A stretch of DNA of 64,000 nucleotides. Origin: CBDDCQ01 sp965226285. GTDB lineage: Bacteria; Bacteroidota; Bacteroidia; Flavobacteriales; Ichthyobacteriaceae. The notes below the pieces were generated by a model that did no database searches, had not been told where the DNA came from, and saw only the letters and a list, made by a program, of their open reading frames with translations. Both the position numbers and the translations under genes were made by a program. The first letter of the stretch is position 1, and the number at the start of each line of letters is the position of its first letter. Where the stretch lies: NCBI GenBank assembly GCA_965226285.1, contig CBDDCQ010000006.1, forward strand, positions 124,001 through 188,000. Reading direction: 5' to 3'. Below are positions 8,791 to 18,897 of the stretch, one piece after another.

Positions 8791-11424
8791 TCATTGCCCA
8801 ACTTGATATTTAATTTTTAATTCTTTATTTTCAGTTACTAATTTAGTTTTTTTAAAGGTTTTAACGTATTTTTCTCCAAGTTGAAATTTATCTATCTGCA
8901 CACTACCGTAAAGAACTTTAAAATTAATATAATAATTTTGGTTACTCTTTTTTATATTACACATTCCCCATGATTTACCATTAGACCAAAAATATTCTCC
9001 AGATTTATCTATAAATCTTATCATTTTATCTACACCAGAATAGAGAAAATGACTTTTTGCAATTACTCCTGCCCACGATGCCATTGCCCGAGCATAATGA
9101 TGACCGCATTCTGCTTCATCAAAAGGGTTTCTTTTTTTTCCATCATAGCGATTTCTTATATTTTTAATGACCTCTAAGCCATCCTGATCCATACCTTCAT
9201 ACAACATCCCTATTGCTGCTGTGTATTCAAAGCCTGTCATTACTTCAGACCAATACGGAAAAGGTACCTTTGGTCGTCCTCCTTTTGGCCAACTAGCCAT
9301 TAGTAGAGCTTTTTCATTACCCATGGCATAAGAACGCATATTATTAAAATGGTCGAACATGCTTTCTCTTTTATTGTATTTAAGAATACTTTGCAAGGTA
9401 GTTTTTACATTTTCTTTTTTAACCAAATACCCTAGCCCCAATACATGTGCCATATATTGACCAACCAATTGATCTACCAAACAACCTGTAGCCAGTTGAT
9501 AATCTGGATTATTAAAATCAGTACTTCCCATTCCACCAGTTAGCCCTTTTGCAATATCATTTTTACTTTTTGGAATATGAATTTTATGAATATAATACGC
9601 TCCATTAAAAAGATTTTCGTCTGTCCACTTAGAGCCTTGTTCATAGAGTCTTTCACATTGCTGGGCAAATTCTTTATCTTTCATAAAATACGCCATTTTA
9701 GCACCTGCTTTTAAAGCACCTAAATACCAGATTTGCATTTGAGGATTAGGTCCAAAATATTCTACATCCATTGTATTGTGTTGAACCCCTTCCATTACAC
9801 CATCTATATCACTATCCCAACCGTTTTTTATCCATGCGAAAGATAACGCTGCTTTTACTTTTAGCCAGTGTTTTCGTAAAAAATCTGAATCTCCAGATAA
9901 TTGCCAATCCCTATAGAATTTCATTATAGTTCCCATTTGTCCATCAGCAGCAGCAACACTAATATTTGATTTTGAACTCAATGGGAGCTTAGTTCTAAAG
10001 TTCATGTGTCCGTTGTCGCTTGTAGAATATCCAAACTCTACTTCTCGCATAGTTCTTGCCAAATCGTTAAATAAAAAAGCCGTTGCTTGCTCATAATTCC
10101 ATACATGGGTACACGAACCAAAGCAAGACCCAAAACGATCCATTACGCCTTCCCAACCAAACATTTTGCCATCCTTAGTTCTAAAAACAGTCTGTGAGCG
10201 TAAAGTGCTAAGGTTAAACAATGCTGCCTCTTTTATAACTTCAGGGTAACTACTACTGACGAAAGCATTTATAAATTTTAGTGTATTTGTTGTTAGTTTG
10301 GGAATATAATCATATTCTTTTTCAATTACATTCCAAGCATCTCTATATTGATTAGTATAGTAATTTCCCACAACGGTTTGTGACCATCCAAAACGATTAG
10401 GGAAATGCCAGCTAATGTAAAAAGTGAAAGTCTTAGTTTCTCCTGCTTTAAGTACCTTGTATTGTGCTAAAGAAGCCATGGGATCGTCGTCTATTTGCTT
10501 CTGTTTTTCTGTTAATAAACCATCTTTGCTAAAGTCGTCCCAAAAATCTAAAAGAGCGTTACCCCATGAGTTTTTTGTAGAACTAGTTCTATAAGAGATT
10601 TTACTGTTCTTATCCTTTGGTACAGAAAGAGCTATCGTTCCCCAAGCAGGATGTTCTTTGTCAACGCCTTCTGAATACATGTAAATACCGGCTATTTTTC
10701 CTGATGATTTATATTTATTTCGATTATTTTTTGCTCCTATTGGTACAAAATCTCCTTTCCAGTCAAAGGTATGTTTTCTCCCATCTTTACCGATGAAGTT
10801 TCGAATATTTCCAGAAATAGATACTTCTATATCTTCTTTAGAAGTATTTTTTACTTCGTATTTTAAAATGGCTATTGGAATGCCAGATGCATCTGCATTA
10901 CCGGGCACCAAAGGATTGTATCCAATCATTTTAACTTTAACAGGCATAGTGTCATCAGATAGATTTACAATACCAAAAGGATAAGTAGCATCAAATGAAG
11001 CCTTTCTAAATCTTGGCAAACCATGATGATTGACAGATCTACCTTCGTGATGTTGATAGTCAGCATAATGAATGGGACCTAAAAGAGCTTTTGTTTTAGG
11101 TGTCTCATTCTTTTTTTTTGTATAAATAGCAAAGAATGGGGCGTTATTTCCAGTGGTTACGGTACTGTATCCTTTTGCCGGAATATTCATAATCTCCCAG
11201 TCTCTTAGTTCCCCAGATCCGCCTAAAGAAACCGTTCCAGTTCCTATGCCACCTATTGGCATTGCTATCCTAAAAAGGTTGTCTGAATTGTATCTTTTTA
11301 AGATACTAATTCGCTCACTTAGTAATTTCTCTTGAGCGATTGTATTTACGGGTATTGTCAAAACAATTATTATTAAAAAAAAAGAATGATTTTTAATGAC
11401 TCTGATTATATTTTCATTTGACAT
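8791..11424 (-). CDS. GH116 family glycoside hydrolase (GBA2-like)
   Basis: The 877-residue protein starts with a signal peptide (hydrophobic 15-29, TIAQ end). An N-terminal beta-sandwich opens with the family motif PIGGIGTGTVSLGGSGELRD (56-75), and an alpha/alpha toroid domain follows. By alignment to characterised GH116 enzymes, Glu555 in HNTMDVEYFGPN is the nucleophile and Asp651 in CLVDQLVGQ is the acid/base. The DEAECGHHYARAMASW block (769-784) is also characteristic. The family includes beta-glucosidases and glucosylceramidases. Activity on a host or plant beta-glucoside or glycolipid is plausible; the exact substrate is not shown. It is monocistronic by position. Confidence 0.88.
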   Translation of the reverse strand: MSNENIIRVIKNHSFFLIIIVLTIPVNTIAQEKLLSERISILKRYNSDNLFRIAMPIGGIGTGTVSLGGSGELRDWEIMNIPAKGYSTVTTGNNAPFFAIYTKKKNETPKTKALLGPIHYADYQHHEGRSVNHHGLPRFRKASFDATYPFGIVNLSDDTMPVKVKMIGYNPLVPGNADASGIPIAILKYEVKNTSKEDIEVSISGNIRNFIGKDGRKHTFDWKGDFVPIGAKNNRNKYKSSGKIAGIYMYSEGVDKEHPAWGTIALSVPKDKNSKISYRTSSTKNSWGNALLDFWDDFSKDGLLTEKQKQIDDDPMASLAQYKVLKAGETKTFTFYISWHFPNRFGWSQTVVGNYYTNQYRDAWNVIEKEYDYIPKLTTNTLKFINAFVSSSYPEVIKEAALFNLSTLRSQTVFRTKDGKMFGWEGVMDRFGSCFGSCTHVWNYEQATAFLFNDLARTMREVEFGYSTSDNGHMNFRTKLPLSSKSNISVAAADGQMGTIMKFYRDWQLSGDSDFLRKHWLKVKAALSFAWIKNGWDSDIDGVMEGVQHNTMDVEYFGPNPQMQIWYLGALKAGAKMAYFMKDKEFAQQCERLYEQGSKWTDENLFNGAYYIHKIHIPKSKNDIAKGLTGGMGSTDFNNPDYQLATGCLVDQLVGQYMAHVLGLGYLVKKENVKTTLQSILKYNKRESMFDHFNNMRSYAMGNEKALLMASWPKGGRPKVPFPYWSEVMTGFEYTAAIGMLYEGMDQDGLEVIKNIRNRYDGKKRNPFDEAECGHHYARAMASWAGVIAKSHFLYSGVDKMIRFIDKSGEYFWSNGKSWGMCNIKKSNQNYYINFKVLYGSVQIDKFQLGEKYVKTFKKTKLVTENKELKIKYQVGQ

Positions 11425-11539
11425 AATTAATAAATGTTATATTTATTTTAACTAATTTCTAAGAGTAATTATTCTTACTAATTTTTCCTTTTTTTTGAAG
11501 AAAAGTTTTAATTCTACTTATTATTTTTTAACATTAGTT

Positions 11540-12100
11540 TTATGATCTATTAATCCTATTCATTATTGGTGTTGCTATTGTACCTAAAATAGCAAGTATG
11601 GAGAATACTCCTAATGTCCTGAAATATTCATCTTCTTCAAATTCAAATATTGTTAATTTGATTAGCATAATTGCAACAATTGAAATGAAAATAATTGTCG
11701 CTATGAGCAAATACTTAATGTTATTCATTTTTGGTCTTATTTGGAATAATAATGAGATATGTGCCATGGTCACAGACAGTATTATGAAAATTATCATTGT
11801 TTTCCAGATGTCATCAATGTCAATAATTTCCCAAGTTGTGATGATGGTTATCAAACATGCAAAAATAGAAGTCATTATACCAATTATTGAGAATATCTTT
11901 AAATGATTACGAATATAAATCACAGAACAACTAAGACCTGTTAAACTATATCCACCTATTGCCAATGTCGTTAAAAGAAGTTTAACTTCTATTTCTCCAA
12001 AATCTCCAAAAATAAAAATGAATATCCCTATTACTGCACTAATTGAGAATGCAACAATCAATGTCCATAAAAAATATTTTTTTAAATTCAAGTTGTCCAT
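11540..12100 (-). CDS. Hypothetical multi-pass membrane protein
   Basis: This 186-residue protein is almost entirely hydrophobic, with about six predicted helices (10-32, 41-63, 70-91, 102-121, 131-152, 164-181) separated by short loops. I do not recognise a family. The N-terminal MDNLNLKKYF is a plausible start, and a weak minus-strand TATTTTTG box occurs at 12122-12129. The gene stands alone between GH116 and a long non-coding stretch. It is likely an inner-membrane protein of unknown role. Confidence 0.65.
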   Translation of the reverse strand: MDNLNLKKYFLWTLIVAFSISAVIGIFIFIFGDFGEIEVKLLLTTLAIGGYSLTGLSCSVIYIRNHLKIFSIIGIMTSIFACLITIITTWEIIDIDDIWKTMIIFIILSVTMAHISLLFQIRPKMNNIKYLLIATIIFISIVAIMLIKLTIFEFEEDEYFRTLGVFSILAILGTIATPIMNRINRS

Positions 12101-12663
12101 TTTTCTATTATTTTAAAATTACAAAAATATCATTAATGAATTTACACTACTTAGACTTTCTTTTGTTATTTGCAAAGTTATATAAAAAGAATAAAAAAAA
12201 CAAATATCTTTATTGTTGGCTTCTATGTTCACAAAAATAACTATTTTTGTGTCTTTGCATCGATAGTATTTTTAAAGTAACTCTCTTTTTTCTATATTTC
12301 TATTGTTAGCAATTTTATTTAGACTTCTAAAAAAAAGGGGGTTGCTTTTTTGTTTTTTTATCAAATAAAAACTAATTGTTTTCGGAGGTTCAAAGGTAAA
12401 TTACCTTTAAAATACCACTTTTTGACTTCATCTAACTAAAAAGAGACGCTCAAACGCTTAAAATTTTGGCGAACAAGCAAGATAATTTTAGCAAATCAGC
12501 TATATTATTTCTTTGTAGCCCTTTATTTACAAGGGATACAAGGAGATTAACACAACAAAAAAATTTCTTTGTGAAAACCTTGATAGAGGGTATAAAAATG
12601 TATTATATTTGCGTTAGAGTATAAGGGAAGTACCCTTGTGCCGTTTAATTAAAAATTCATATT
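12101..12663. other. Non-coding stretch with small palindromes
   Basis: I see no gene here. It contains a 17-base near-perfect palindrome (12392-12408, AAAGGTAA arms) and a small AAGGG/CCCTT hairpin near 12625-12639 in the untranslated leader of the next gene. The promoter is listed separately. Confidence 0.5.
12580..12611 (+). promoter_or_regulatory. Bacteroidota-type promoter
   Basis: A TTG at 12580-12582 and TATATTTG at 12604-12611 are separated by 21 bases, the spacing expected of -33 and -7 boxes. They lie 52 bases before the 229-residue gene. Confidence 0.65.
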
Positions 12664-13353
12664 ATGTTTAGAGATAAGCCGATTGAAAAAAAGAATCAGG
12701 GTAAATTTGATTTAGATATTAAAAATGCCAGTTGGGGGAACTATTATTTCCAGTACAAATGTATAATTGACCACATTGTAAAAGGTGTAGAAGGAAAGGA
12801 ACTGCAAATTGGTGTGGTGTATTTACCATTAATGTTTTCGATTCGCCATTGCTTAGAATTGGGGTTAAAAGATAATATATTAGAATTGGAAAAGGTAAAT
12901 CCCACTTTGGTATGGGGCAAGATAATGAATACCCATTCTCTTGTAGAACTCCACAATAAATTTAGTAAGCATCTCGAGGAAATATTGAAAAATCATAAAA
13001 TAAGTCCAGAGATACGGGAGGGAATTGAAAGTTATCAAAAAGATTTAAAGCAAATAATAGATGCATTACACGTATTAGATAAAGGTTCGTATAATTTTAG
13101 ATACCCTGTTAATAAAGAAGGAGAAGCGAATTTTAAGAGATTACCACTTAAAAAAATATTAAAAAAACACAGAGGGCTCATATACTCTGATCACATAAAT
13201 ATCAGTAACATTATCAATTGTTTTTATAAAATAGATAAGTTTTTAGATCATACAATAGATGTTTTGTGGGACCAAGGGGTTTTCTATCAAGCTGAATTTG
13301 AAGCTAAGATGAAAGCTAAATTTGAAGCTGAGATGAAAGCTTATTATATATGA
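12664..13353 (+). CDS. Hypothetical soluble protein, possibly HEPN-like
   Basis: The 229-residue protein has no signal peptide and is predicted to be mostly helical. The segment PLMFSIRHCLELGLKDNI (about 56-73) resembles the R-H-x-L-E-L-x-L-K helix of some HEPN-domain proteins linked to toxin or defence functions, but I see no R-x4-6-H catalytic motif that settles it. The C-terminus holds a short internal repeat (EFEAKMKAK, EFEAEMKAY), suggesting a helical tail or replication slippage. It has its own promoter and no operon partners. Function unknown. Confidence 0.6.
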   Translation: MFRDKPIEKKNQGKFDLDIKNASWGNYYFQYKCIIDHIVKGVEGKELQIGVVYLPLMFSIRHCLELGLKDNILELEKVNPTLVWGKIMNTHSLVELHNKFSKHLEEILKNHKISPEIREGIESYQKDLKQIIDALHVLDKGSYNFRYPVNKEGEANFKRLPLKKILKKHRGLIYSDHINISNIINCFYKIDKFLDHTIDVLWDQGVFYQAEFEAKMKAKFEAEMKAYYI

Positions 13354-13535
13354 AGGATATTTTAGCTAAAGATTTAATCTAATAGCTATAAAGCAACATC
13401 TTAATTTTAAATAAAAACCATTGTAATATTGGCATTTTTAGCACAAAATCAATAATTTATGTTTTGTGTAAAAACTACAAAAACCTGTAATTGATAGGTA
13501 GTTGTAGCTTCGTTATACAGTATTTGTATTGGTTT

Positions 13536-14402
13536 TTATTTATTAATTTGTTCGAATATTTTTAACTTATCTATGCCAAGTAATAGAAAATAGGCAAATA
13601 GTGTTAAAAAGAATAGCGTTAACATTAACATTAAATATATTTTAACAGTCCATTCTAATGCTACTTTTATTCTTTGCATTATGCCAATTTTAATTTCTTT
13701 TCCTTCAAATAGAGAAAACCGCACAGTACAAAATTCATTTTCATTATCGAAATCTCCAAGATTGACCCCAAGTTCTTGTAATTGTTGTTCAATTTCAAGA
13801 ATTCGGTTTTCTAAACCCATATACTCGTCTATTTTTCCATTTTTTGATTTTAAGTTAATAAGGGAAGTTCTTGTTTTTTCTAAAGATTGTTTTCTAGCAT
13901 TTAATTCTTTGTATTCATTGGTTTTATCCTTTTTAGTGATTTGTTTTGCTTCTACTTTGCCAATTTTAACTAATTCATTATAAAGAGGATTAAAGTTTTC
14001 TGGAAGCACTCCAATCACTAAGTTTAATTCTCGATAACCTTTGTTTCCACTTTTCTGCTCAAACTGAATTAAGCCATTAAGTTTGTCAATTTTTTTTCTA
14101 GATGATTTTTCTTCTGCTTCAAAGTTTGAAGACTTTGTTTTTATTTCGGCAACTTTTTCATATTTTTGTTCAACTCTGGTTGCTACAGTTTTACTTTCAC
14201 GATTGCTTGAAAGAACTTCATATTTTTTTGTAGCATAATTTCTTTTTAAATTAGAAATATTCTCAAAAAAATGAATTTGATGAAAAGTATCATCAAATGG
14301 TTTTGTATATCCATAAAGTAGTCTAAAAATAAAAAGGATGACAAAAATAAGAATTAGCCAAAAAATTAGCCTTTTCAATCTTTTCTTAAATGGTTGTTTC
14401 AT
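13536..14402 (-). CDS. DUF4349 domain membrane protein
   Basis: The 288-residue protein has an N-terminal transmembrane helix (about 12-30), a central periplasmic region and a C-terminal hydrophobic helix (about 252-276). The central part fits DUF4349: a beta-rich stretch with LPENFNPLYNEL, the VEAKQITKKDKTNEYKELNA segment, a coiled coil (ARKQSLEKTRTSL to EQQLQEL) and a closing beta-strand pair. DUF4349 proteins are envelope proteins of unknown function. A single gene, it carries a possible minus-strand -7 box TAATTTTG at 14444-14451. Confidence 0.8.
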   Translation of the reverse strand: MKQPFKKRLKRLIFWLILIFVILFIFRLLYGYTKPFDDTFHQIHFFENISNLKRNYATKKYEVLSSNRESKTVATRVEQKYEKVAEIKTKSSNFEAEEKSSRKKIDKLNGLIQFEQKSGNKGYRELNLVIGVLPENFNPLYNELVKIGKVEAKQITKKDKTNEYKELNARKQSLEKTRTSLINLKSKNGKIDEYMGLENRILEIEQQLQELGVNLGDFDNENEFCTVRFSLFEGKEIKIGIMQRIKVALEWTVKIYLMLMLTLFFLTLFAYFLLLGIDKLKIFEQINK

Positions 14403-14615
14403 ATTCCTAAAAATAATTACATTAGTAATTCGTGTTCGTGCAACAAAATTACATAAAAAATAGTAGATGAGAATATGATCAAATATATTTTTTAGAACTA
14501 GTTTTTTAAAAGATAATCAATTTTAATTTATAATGTGATGGTTCATGGAGTATTTATTTCATAAATATTGAGATTTGGCTTTATTTTTGCCTAAATTCCA
14601 TGATATTAAGGATTC

Positions 14616-14647
14616 TTTGAAGTCAAAAAATAAAGTTTGTATATTTG
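14616..14647 (+). promoter_or_regulatory. Promoter of the 14.7-18.8 kb operon
   Basis: TTTG at 14616-14619 and TATATTTG at 14640-14647 are 20 bases apart and match the -33 and -7 consensus. They precede the first gene of the four-gene plus-strand run by about 50 bases. Confidence 0.7.
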
Positions 14648-14696
14648 CTTATAATAAAACGAACAAAAAAATCACCCTCCTTAATATCTATAATTT

Positions 14697-15644
14697 ATGA
14701 TAACAATAGATGAAAATGACATACCCATTCAAAAGGTTAATTTACCTTTGTTTGAGCAAAAAGAGGTAGAGGTGTTTGTAAAAAGAGAGGATTTAATACA
14801 CCCTTATGTATCGGGTAATAAGTATAGAAAGTTAAAATATAATATATTGGAAGCTAAAAAGAAACACAGTAAATTACTTACTTTTGGAGGTGCATATTCT
14901 AATCATATTTTAGCAGTAGCTTATATAGGCAAAATAAGCAATATAAATACCATAGGAATCATACGAGGTGAAGAGTTATCAAGAAAATTTGAAAGTGAAT
15001 TGAGAACCAATCCTATCTTATCAAAAGCAATGGATTATGGAATGAAATTAGAATTTATAAGTAGAACTGACTACAGAGAGAAAAACCAAGAGTGGTTTAT
15101 ACAAGAGTTGAGGCAAAAATTTGGAGGTTTTTATCTCATACCCGAAGGAGGTACAAATTATTTGGCAGTAAAGGGGTGTCAGGAAATATTGAATTGTAAG
15201 ACGCATAATTACAACGTAATATGTTGTGCGGTGGGAACGGGAGGAACCATAGCAGGTATTATCAATAATTCTCAAAGTAATCAAAAAGTAATAGGTTTTG
15301 CAGCACTTAAACAAGTGAATTTTTTAATTTCTGAAATTGAAAAATATATCATCTCTACTAAAAATAACTGGAAAATTTATAAAGATGATTACTTTGGAGG
15401 GTATGCCAAGTATAATGATGAATTGATTAGATTTATAAATGATGTCAAAATCAAAACATCATTATCTTTGGATCCAATTTACACAGGTAAAATGTTTTAT
15501 AAAATTTGTAAACTTATAGAGTGTGATACATTTGATAAAGGAATGCAAATATTAATGATACACACAGGAGGAATGCAATCGATACAGGGAATAAATCAAT
15601 TACTAAAAAAGAAAAACAAACAACAAATAATGATACAGTCATGA
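14697..15644 (+). CDS. PLP-dependent ACC deaminase / D-cysteine desulfhydrase family enzyme
   Basis: The 315-residue fold-type II PLP enzyme shows VKREDLIHPYVSGNKYRKLK, with the PLP lysine probably Lys42. It also has the GGAYSNHILA loop and the phosphate-binding GTGGTIAG. This family contains 1-aminocyclopropane-1-carboxylate deaminases and D-cysteine desulfhydrases. Flavobacterial members are usually annotated as either, and sequence alone does not decide. It is cytoplasmic. Its stop overlaps the next start (ATGA), so it heads an operon with a cell-wall glucosaminidase, hemL and ctlX. Confidence 0.85.
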   Translation: MITIDENDIPIQKVNLPLFEQKEVEVFVKREDLIHPYVSGNKYRKLKYNILEAKKKHSKLLTFGGAYSNHILAVAYIGKISNINTIGIIRGEELSRKFESELRTNPILSKAMDYGMKLEFISRTDYREKNQEWFIQELRQKFGGFYLIPEGGTNYLAVKGCQEILNCKTHNYNVICCAVGTGGTIAGIINNSQSNQKVIGFAALKQVNFLISEIEKYIISTKNNWKIYKDDYFGGYAKYNDELIRFINDVKIKTSLSLDPIYTGKMFYKICKLIECDTFDKGMQILMIHTGGMQSIQGINQLLKKKNKQQIMIQS

Positions 15645-16582
15645 AATCAAAAAAGAGTAAGAAATATTTTTATATAATAGTTATAATCTTAACTGTGGTT
15701 AAAATTTCTTTAGCCCAAAATAGCAAAAAGAGGTTAGCATATATAGAAAAGTATAAAAATATAGCCATCAGAGAAATGAAAATTTATAATATTCCTGCTA
15801 GTATTACTCTGGCTCAAGGTATACTTGAGTCGGCTGATGGTAAAAGCAAACTAGCAACTAAATCTAATAACCATTTTGGTATCAAATGTCACCAGAACTG
15901 GAAGGGAGAACGAGTATATCACGATGATGATCAAGAGGGAGAATGCTTTAGAAAGTATTCTGACCCTTTGATGTCGTATAGAGATCATTCTGAGTTTTTG
16001 CAAAGGCGTAAATATTATAAAGAACTCTTTGATTTGGATATAAAGGATTATAAAGGATGGGCTCACGGGCTTAAAAAGGCTGGGTATGCTACACTTCCTA
16101 CTTATGCGGAGAAGTTAATTAATATTATAGAGGTATATAAACTTTATAAATACGATTCTATGACCCTTACAGAAGAACAGGATAAATTACTTGCTAAAAG
16201 AATGGATAAAGCTAAGAAGATAAAAGGGTCTAATATGGAGAGGATAAATACTTTAAGGTATATATTGGCAACTACATCGCTTGAAGAAATATCTAATAAG
16301 GTTAAAATTCCTGTTGCTTTTCTAATGGAGTACAACGATCTAGAATCATCAGCGGATTTACAACAGAATCAAATTGTATATTTGGAGCGAAAAAAGATAA
16401 GAGCAAATGAAGATGACCAAATTCATATTGTGAAATCTGGAGATACTCTTTATTCTATATCGCAAAAGTATGGGATAAGGCTTAAATGGCTTTGCAAGAG
16501 GAACGAAATTAAAAAGGATGTACACTTAAAACAGGGAACGAAAGTATATTTAAGAGATTTCAAGCCCATAGAAAGAATATAA
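15641..16582 (+). CDS. Glucosaminidase (GH73) with LysM domain
   Basis: The 313-residue protein has an N-terminal signal/anchor segment (hydrophobic 10-24). A glucosaminidase domain spans about 35-170, with the catalytic-region motif ITLAQGILESADGKSKLA and NNHFGIKCH, typical of FlgJ-like muramidases. A C-terminal LysM motif is at about 255-308 (HIVKSGDTLYSISQKYGI) and binds peptidoglycan; a weaker LysM-like stretch lies at about 205-250. The enzyme should cleave glycan strands during wall remodelling or division. It overlaps the upstream PLP enzyme by four bases and is followed six bases later by hemL. Confidence 0.9.
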   Translation: MKSKKSKKYFYIIVIILTVVKISLAQNSKKRLAYIEKYKNIAIREMKIYNIPASITLAQGILESADGKSKLATKSNNHFGIKCHQNWKGERVYHDDDQEGECFRKYSDPLMSYRDHSEFLQRRKYYKELFDLDIKDYKGWAHGLKKAGYATLPTYAEKLINIIEVYKLYKYDSMTLTEEQDKLLAKRMDKAKKIKGSNMERINTLRYILATTSLEEISNKVKIPVAFLMEYNDLESSADLQQNQIVYLERKKIRANEDDQIHIVKSGDTLYSISQKYGIRLKWLCKRNEIKKDVHLKQGTKVYLRDFKPIERI

Positions 16583-16587
16583 AAAAT

Positions 16588-17871
16588 ATGTATAAAAGAA
16601 GTAGTCAGTTATTTAAAGAAGCAAATATTGTAATACCCGGAGGAGTAAATTCTCCAGTAAGAGCGTTTCATTCTGTAGGGGGTGAACCTGTATTTATCAA
16701 GAATGCCAAGGGAGCGTATTTATACGACGAAGACAATAATAAATATATAGACTACATCAACTCATGGGGTCCTATGATTCTAGGGCACGCTTTTCAATCT
16801 GTGGTAGAGGCTATCACAGATCAAACTAAAAAGGGAATTTCTTTTGGAACGCCTACTGAATTGGAAGTGGAAATGGCACGACTTATGGTAAATATGGTAC
16901 CTTGGATAGATAAAGTAAGAATGGTAAATTCAGGTACAGAAGCTTGTATGAGTGTTATCCGATTAGCTAGAGGATATACAGGAAAAGACAAAATTATAAA
17001 GTTTATGGGTTGTTATCACGGTCACTCCGATGCTTTTTTAATTAAAGCTGGTAGTGGCGCACTTACTTTAGGAAGCCCTGATAGTGCAGGCGTTACCCGA
17101 GGTACAGCCAAAGACACGCTACTCGCTAATTTTAATGATATAGAAAATGTAAAACAAGTGATAGATAATAACAAAGGAGAAATAGCAGCTATCATACTTG
17201 AACCTGTGGCAGGTAATATGGGCTGTATTCCTCCTAAAGAAGGTTTTTTAAAAGCCTTAAGAGATTTATGTACTAATGAGGGCATTGTGCTTATTTTTGA
17301 TGAAGTAATGACGGGATTTAGGTTAGCTAAAGGTGGAGCACAAGAGTTATTTGGTATTCAAGCAGATTTGGTAACTTATGGAAAAGTGATAGGAGGTGGA
17401 ATGCCCGTGGGAGCTTTTGCAGGAAAAAGAGATATTATAGATTGTATAGCTCCAGAGGGTAAGGTATATCAAGCTGGAACGCTATCGGGTAACCCTATCG
17501 CAATGTCTGCTGGTTTTGCAATGCTTACAGAGCTTTACAACCATCCTGATATTTATAAAGAGTTGCAAGAGAAAACTCTGATGCTTGAAGAAGGTTTTGA
17601 AAGTATATTAAGTGAAAAAAGTATTCCATACCAAATTAATAATATTCAATCTATGATAAGTATATTTTTTTGTGAAAATGAGGTCGTAGATTTTGACACG
17701 GCTACAAAAGCAAATGGGGAAATATTCAAAAAATTTTTCTATGGAATGTTCCATAAAGGAGTATATATTCCTCCTTCAGTTTTTGAAACATGGTTTATCT
17801 GTAATGCACTTTCAAATAAGGATATTATCTATACATTAGAAACCGCAGAAGAAGTTTTATCTAAAATCTAA
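16588..17871 (+). CDS. hemL: Glutamate-1-semialdehyde 2,1-aminomutase
   Basis: This class III PLP aminotransferase-fold enzyme of 427 residues matches HemL throughout: IPGGVNSPVRAF near the N-terminus, MVNSGTEACMSVIRLARGYTG, GCYHGHSDAFL, the FDEVMTGFR metal/PLP block, and the Schiff-base lysine at Lys266 (TYGKVIGGGMPVGAF). It converts glutamate-1-semialdehyde to 5-aminolevulinate, the C5-route entry to haem. The length is that of the family. It sits in an operon with non-haem genes, which is common in flavobacteria. Confidence 0.95.
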   Translation: MYKRSSQLFKEANIVIPGGVNSPVRAFHSVGGEPVFIKNAKGAYLYDEDNNKYIDYINSWGPMILGHAFQSVVEAITDQTKKGISFGTPTELEVEMARLMVNMVPWIDKVRMVNSGTEACMSVIRLARGYTGKDKIIKFMGCYHGHSDAFLIKAGSGALTLGSPDSAGVTRGTAKDTLLANFNDIENVKQVIDNNKGEIAAIILEPVAGNMGCIPPKEGFLKALRDLCTNEGIVLIFDEVMTGFRLAKGGAQELFGIQADLVTYGKVIGGGMPVGAFAGKRDIIDCIAPEGKVYQAGTLSGNPIAMSAGFAMLTELYNHPDIYKELQEKTLMLEEGFESILSEKSIPYQINNIQSMISIFFCENEVVDFDTATKANGEIFKKFFYGMFHKGVYIPPSVFETWFICNALSNKDIIYTLETAEEVLSKI

Positions 17872-17886
17872 GAGAAGTAAAGTAGT

Positions 17887-18816
17887 ATGGCACAAACTAC
17901 AGATACGATACTAATGATAGAACCTGTAAAATTTGGGTATAATGAGCAAACGGCAGTAAATAATTACTATCAGATAAAGAGTGAGCAGACCCAAGAAATA
18001 CAAGATAGAGCCCTGAAAGAATTTAGCGATCTTGTAAAAAAGTTAAGGAGTAAAGGGATAAATGTAATTGTAGTAAAGGATATGGATATTCCTCATACAC
18101 CGGATTCTATTTTTCCTAATAATTGGGTGTCGTTTCACCAAAATGCAAATATAGGATTATACCCTATGTACGCTAAAAATAGAAGACAAGAGAGGAGAGA
18201 AGATATATTCTTACTGCTTCAGGAAAAAGGTTTTTATATAGAACAAATAATAGATTATTCTTCTGCTGAAAAGGAACATATATTTTTGGAGGGTACCGGA
18301 AGTATCATTTTAGACCGTGAGCATAGATATGCTTATCTAGCACTATCTGATCGTTCAGATAAGCAGTTGTTCATTAAATTTTGTGAGGACTTTAAGTATA
18401 TGCCTGTGGTATTTACAGCTAACCAAACAATAGATGAGCAGCGTGTGGCTATATATCATACGAATGTGATGATGTGCATAGCAGATAGATATGCCGTAAT
18501 TTGTTTGGATTGCATTGATGATAAAAATGAAAGAAAAAATGTAATAGAGAAGTTGCAAAAAACAGATAAAGAAATTATTACCATTACAGAAGATCAGGTC
18601 AATACCTTTGCAGGTAATATGTTACAAGTACAGAATATAAATGGTAATAAATTTATCGTAATGTCTAACACAGCTTATGAAAGTTTAACTCATGAGCAAG
18701 TCCAAACCCTTCAGAAGTATAATAGTATTATAAATAGCAATTTAAATACCATACAGACTAACGGTGGAGGAAGTGCTAGATGTATGATGGCAGAGGTGTT
18801 TTTGCCAAAATTGTAA
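17887..18816 (+). CDS. ctlX: CtlX-type arginine deiminase-related hydrolase
   Basis: The 309-residue guanidino-group hydrolase-like protein matches the citrulline-utilisation CtlX family. It opens with ILMIEPVKFGYNEQTAVNNYYQ-like residues, has a PDSIFPNNWVSFH block that contacts substrate, EGTGSIILDREHRYAYLALS in the core, and a C-terminal GGGSARCMMAEVFLP with the nucleophile Cys299. The family belongs to the arginine deiminase/DDAH pentein fold. The role in citrulline or arginine catabolism is by homology. It follows hemL by 15 bases and ends the operon. Confidence 0.85.
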   Translation: MAQTTDTILMIEPVKFGYNEQTAVNNYYQIKSEQTQEIQDRALKEFSDLVKKLRSKGINVIVVKDMDIPHTPDSIFPNNWVSFHQNANIGLYPMYAKNRRQERREDIFLLLQEKGFYIEQIIDYSSAEKEHIFLEGTGSIILDREHRYAYLALSDRSDKQLFIKFCEDFKYMPVVFTANQTIDEQRVAIYHTNVMMCIADRYAVICLDCIDDKNERKNVIEKLQKTDKEIITITEDQVNTFAGNMLQVQNINGNKFIVMSNTAYESLTHEQVQTLQKYNSIINSNLNTIQTNGGGSARCMMAEVFLPKL

Positions 18817-18897
18817 TCAATTTTTATAGGAATATCATTTTTCTAATAATTCCATCTTACTAAGTTGCATTTGGTAGAGTTTGTTACTTGCTCTATA

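Noticed and set aside
11598..11906. Plus-strand frame of 102 codons opposite the hypothetical membrane protein
   Set aside because: It is an antisense frame within a hydrophobic protein; hydrophobic segments often mirror onto the other strand.
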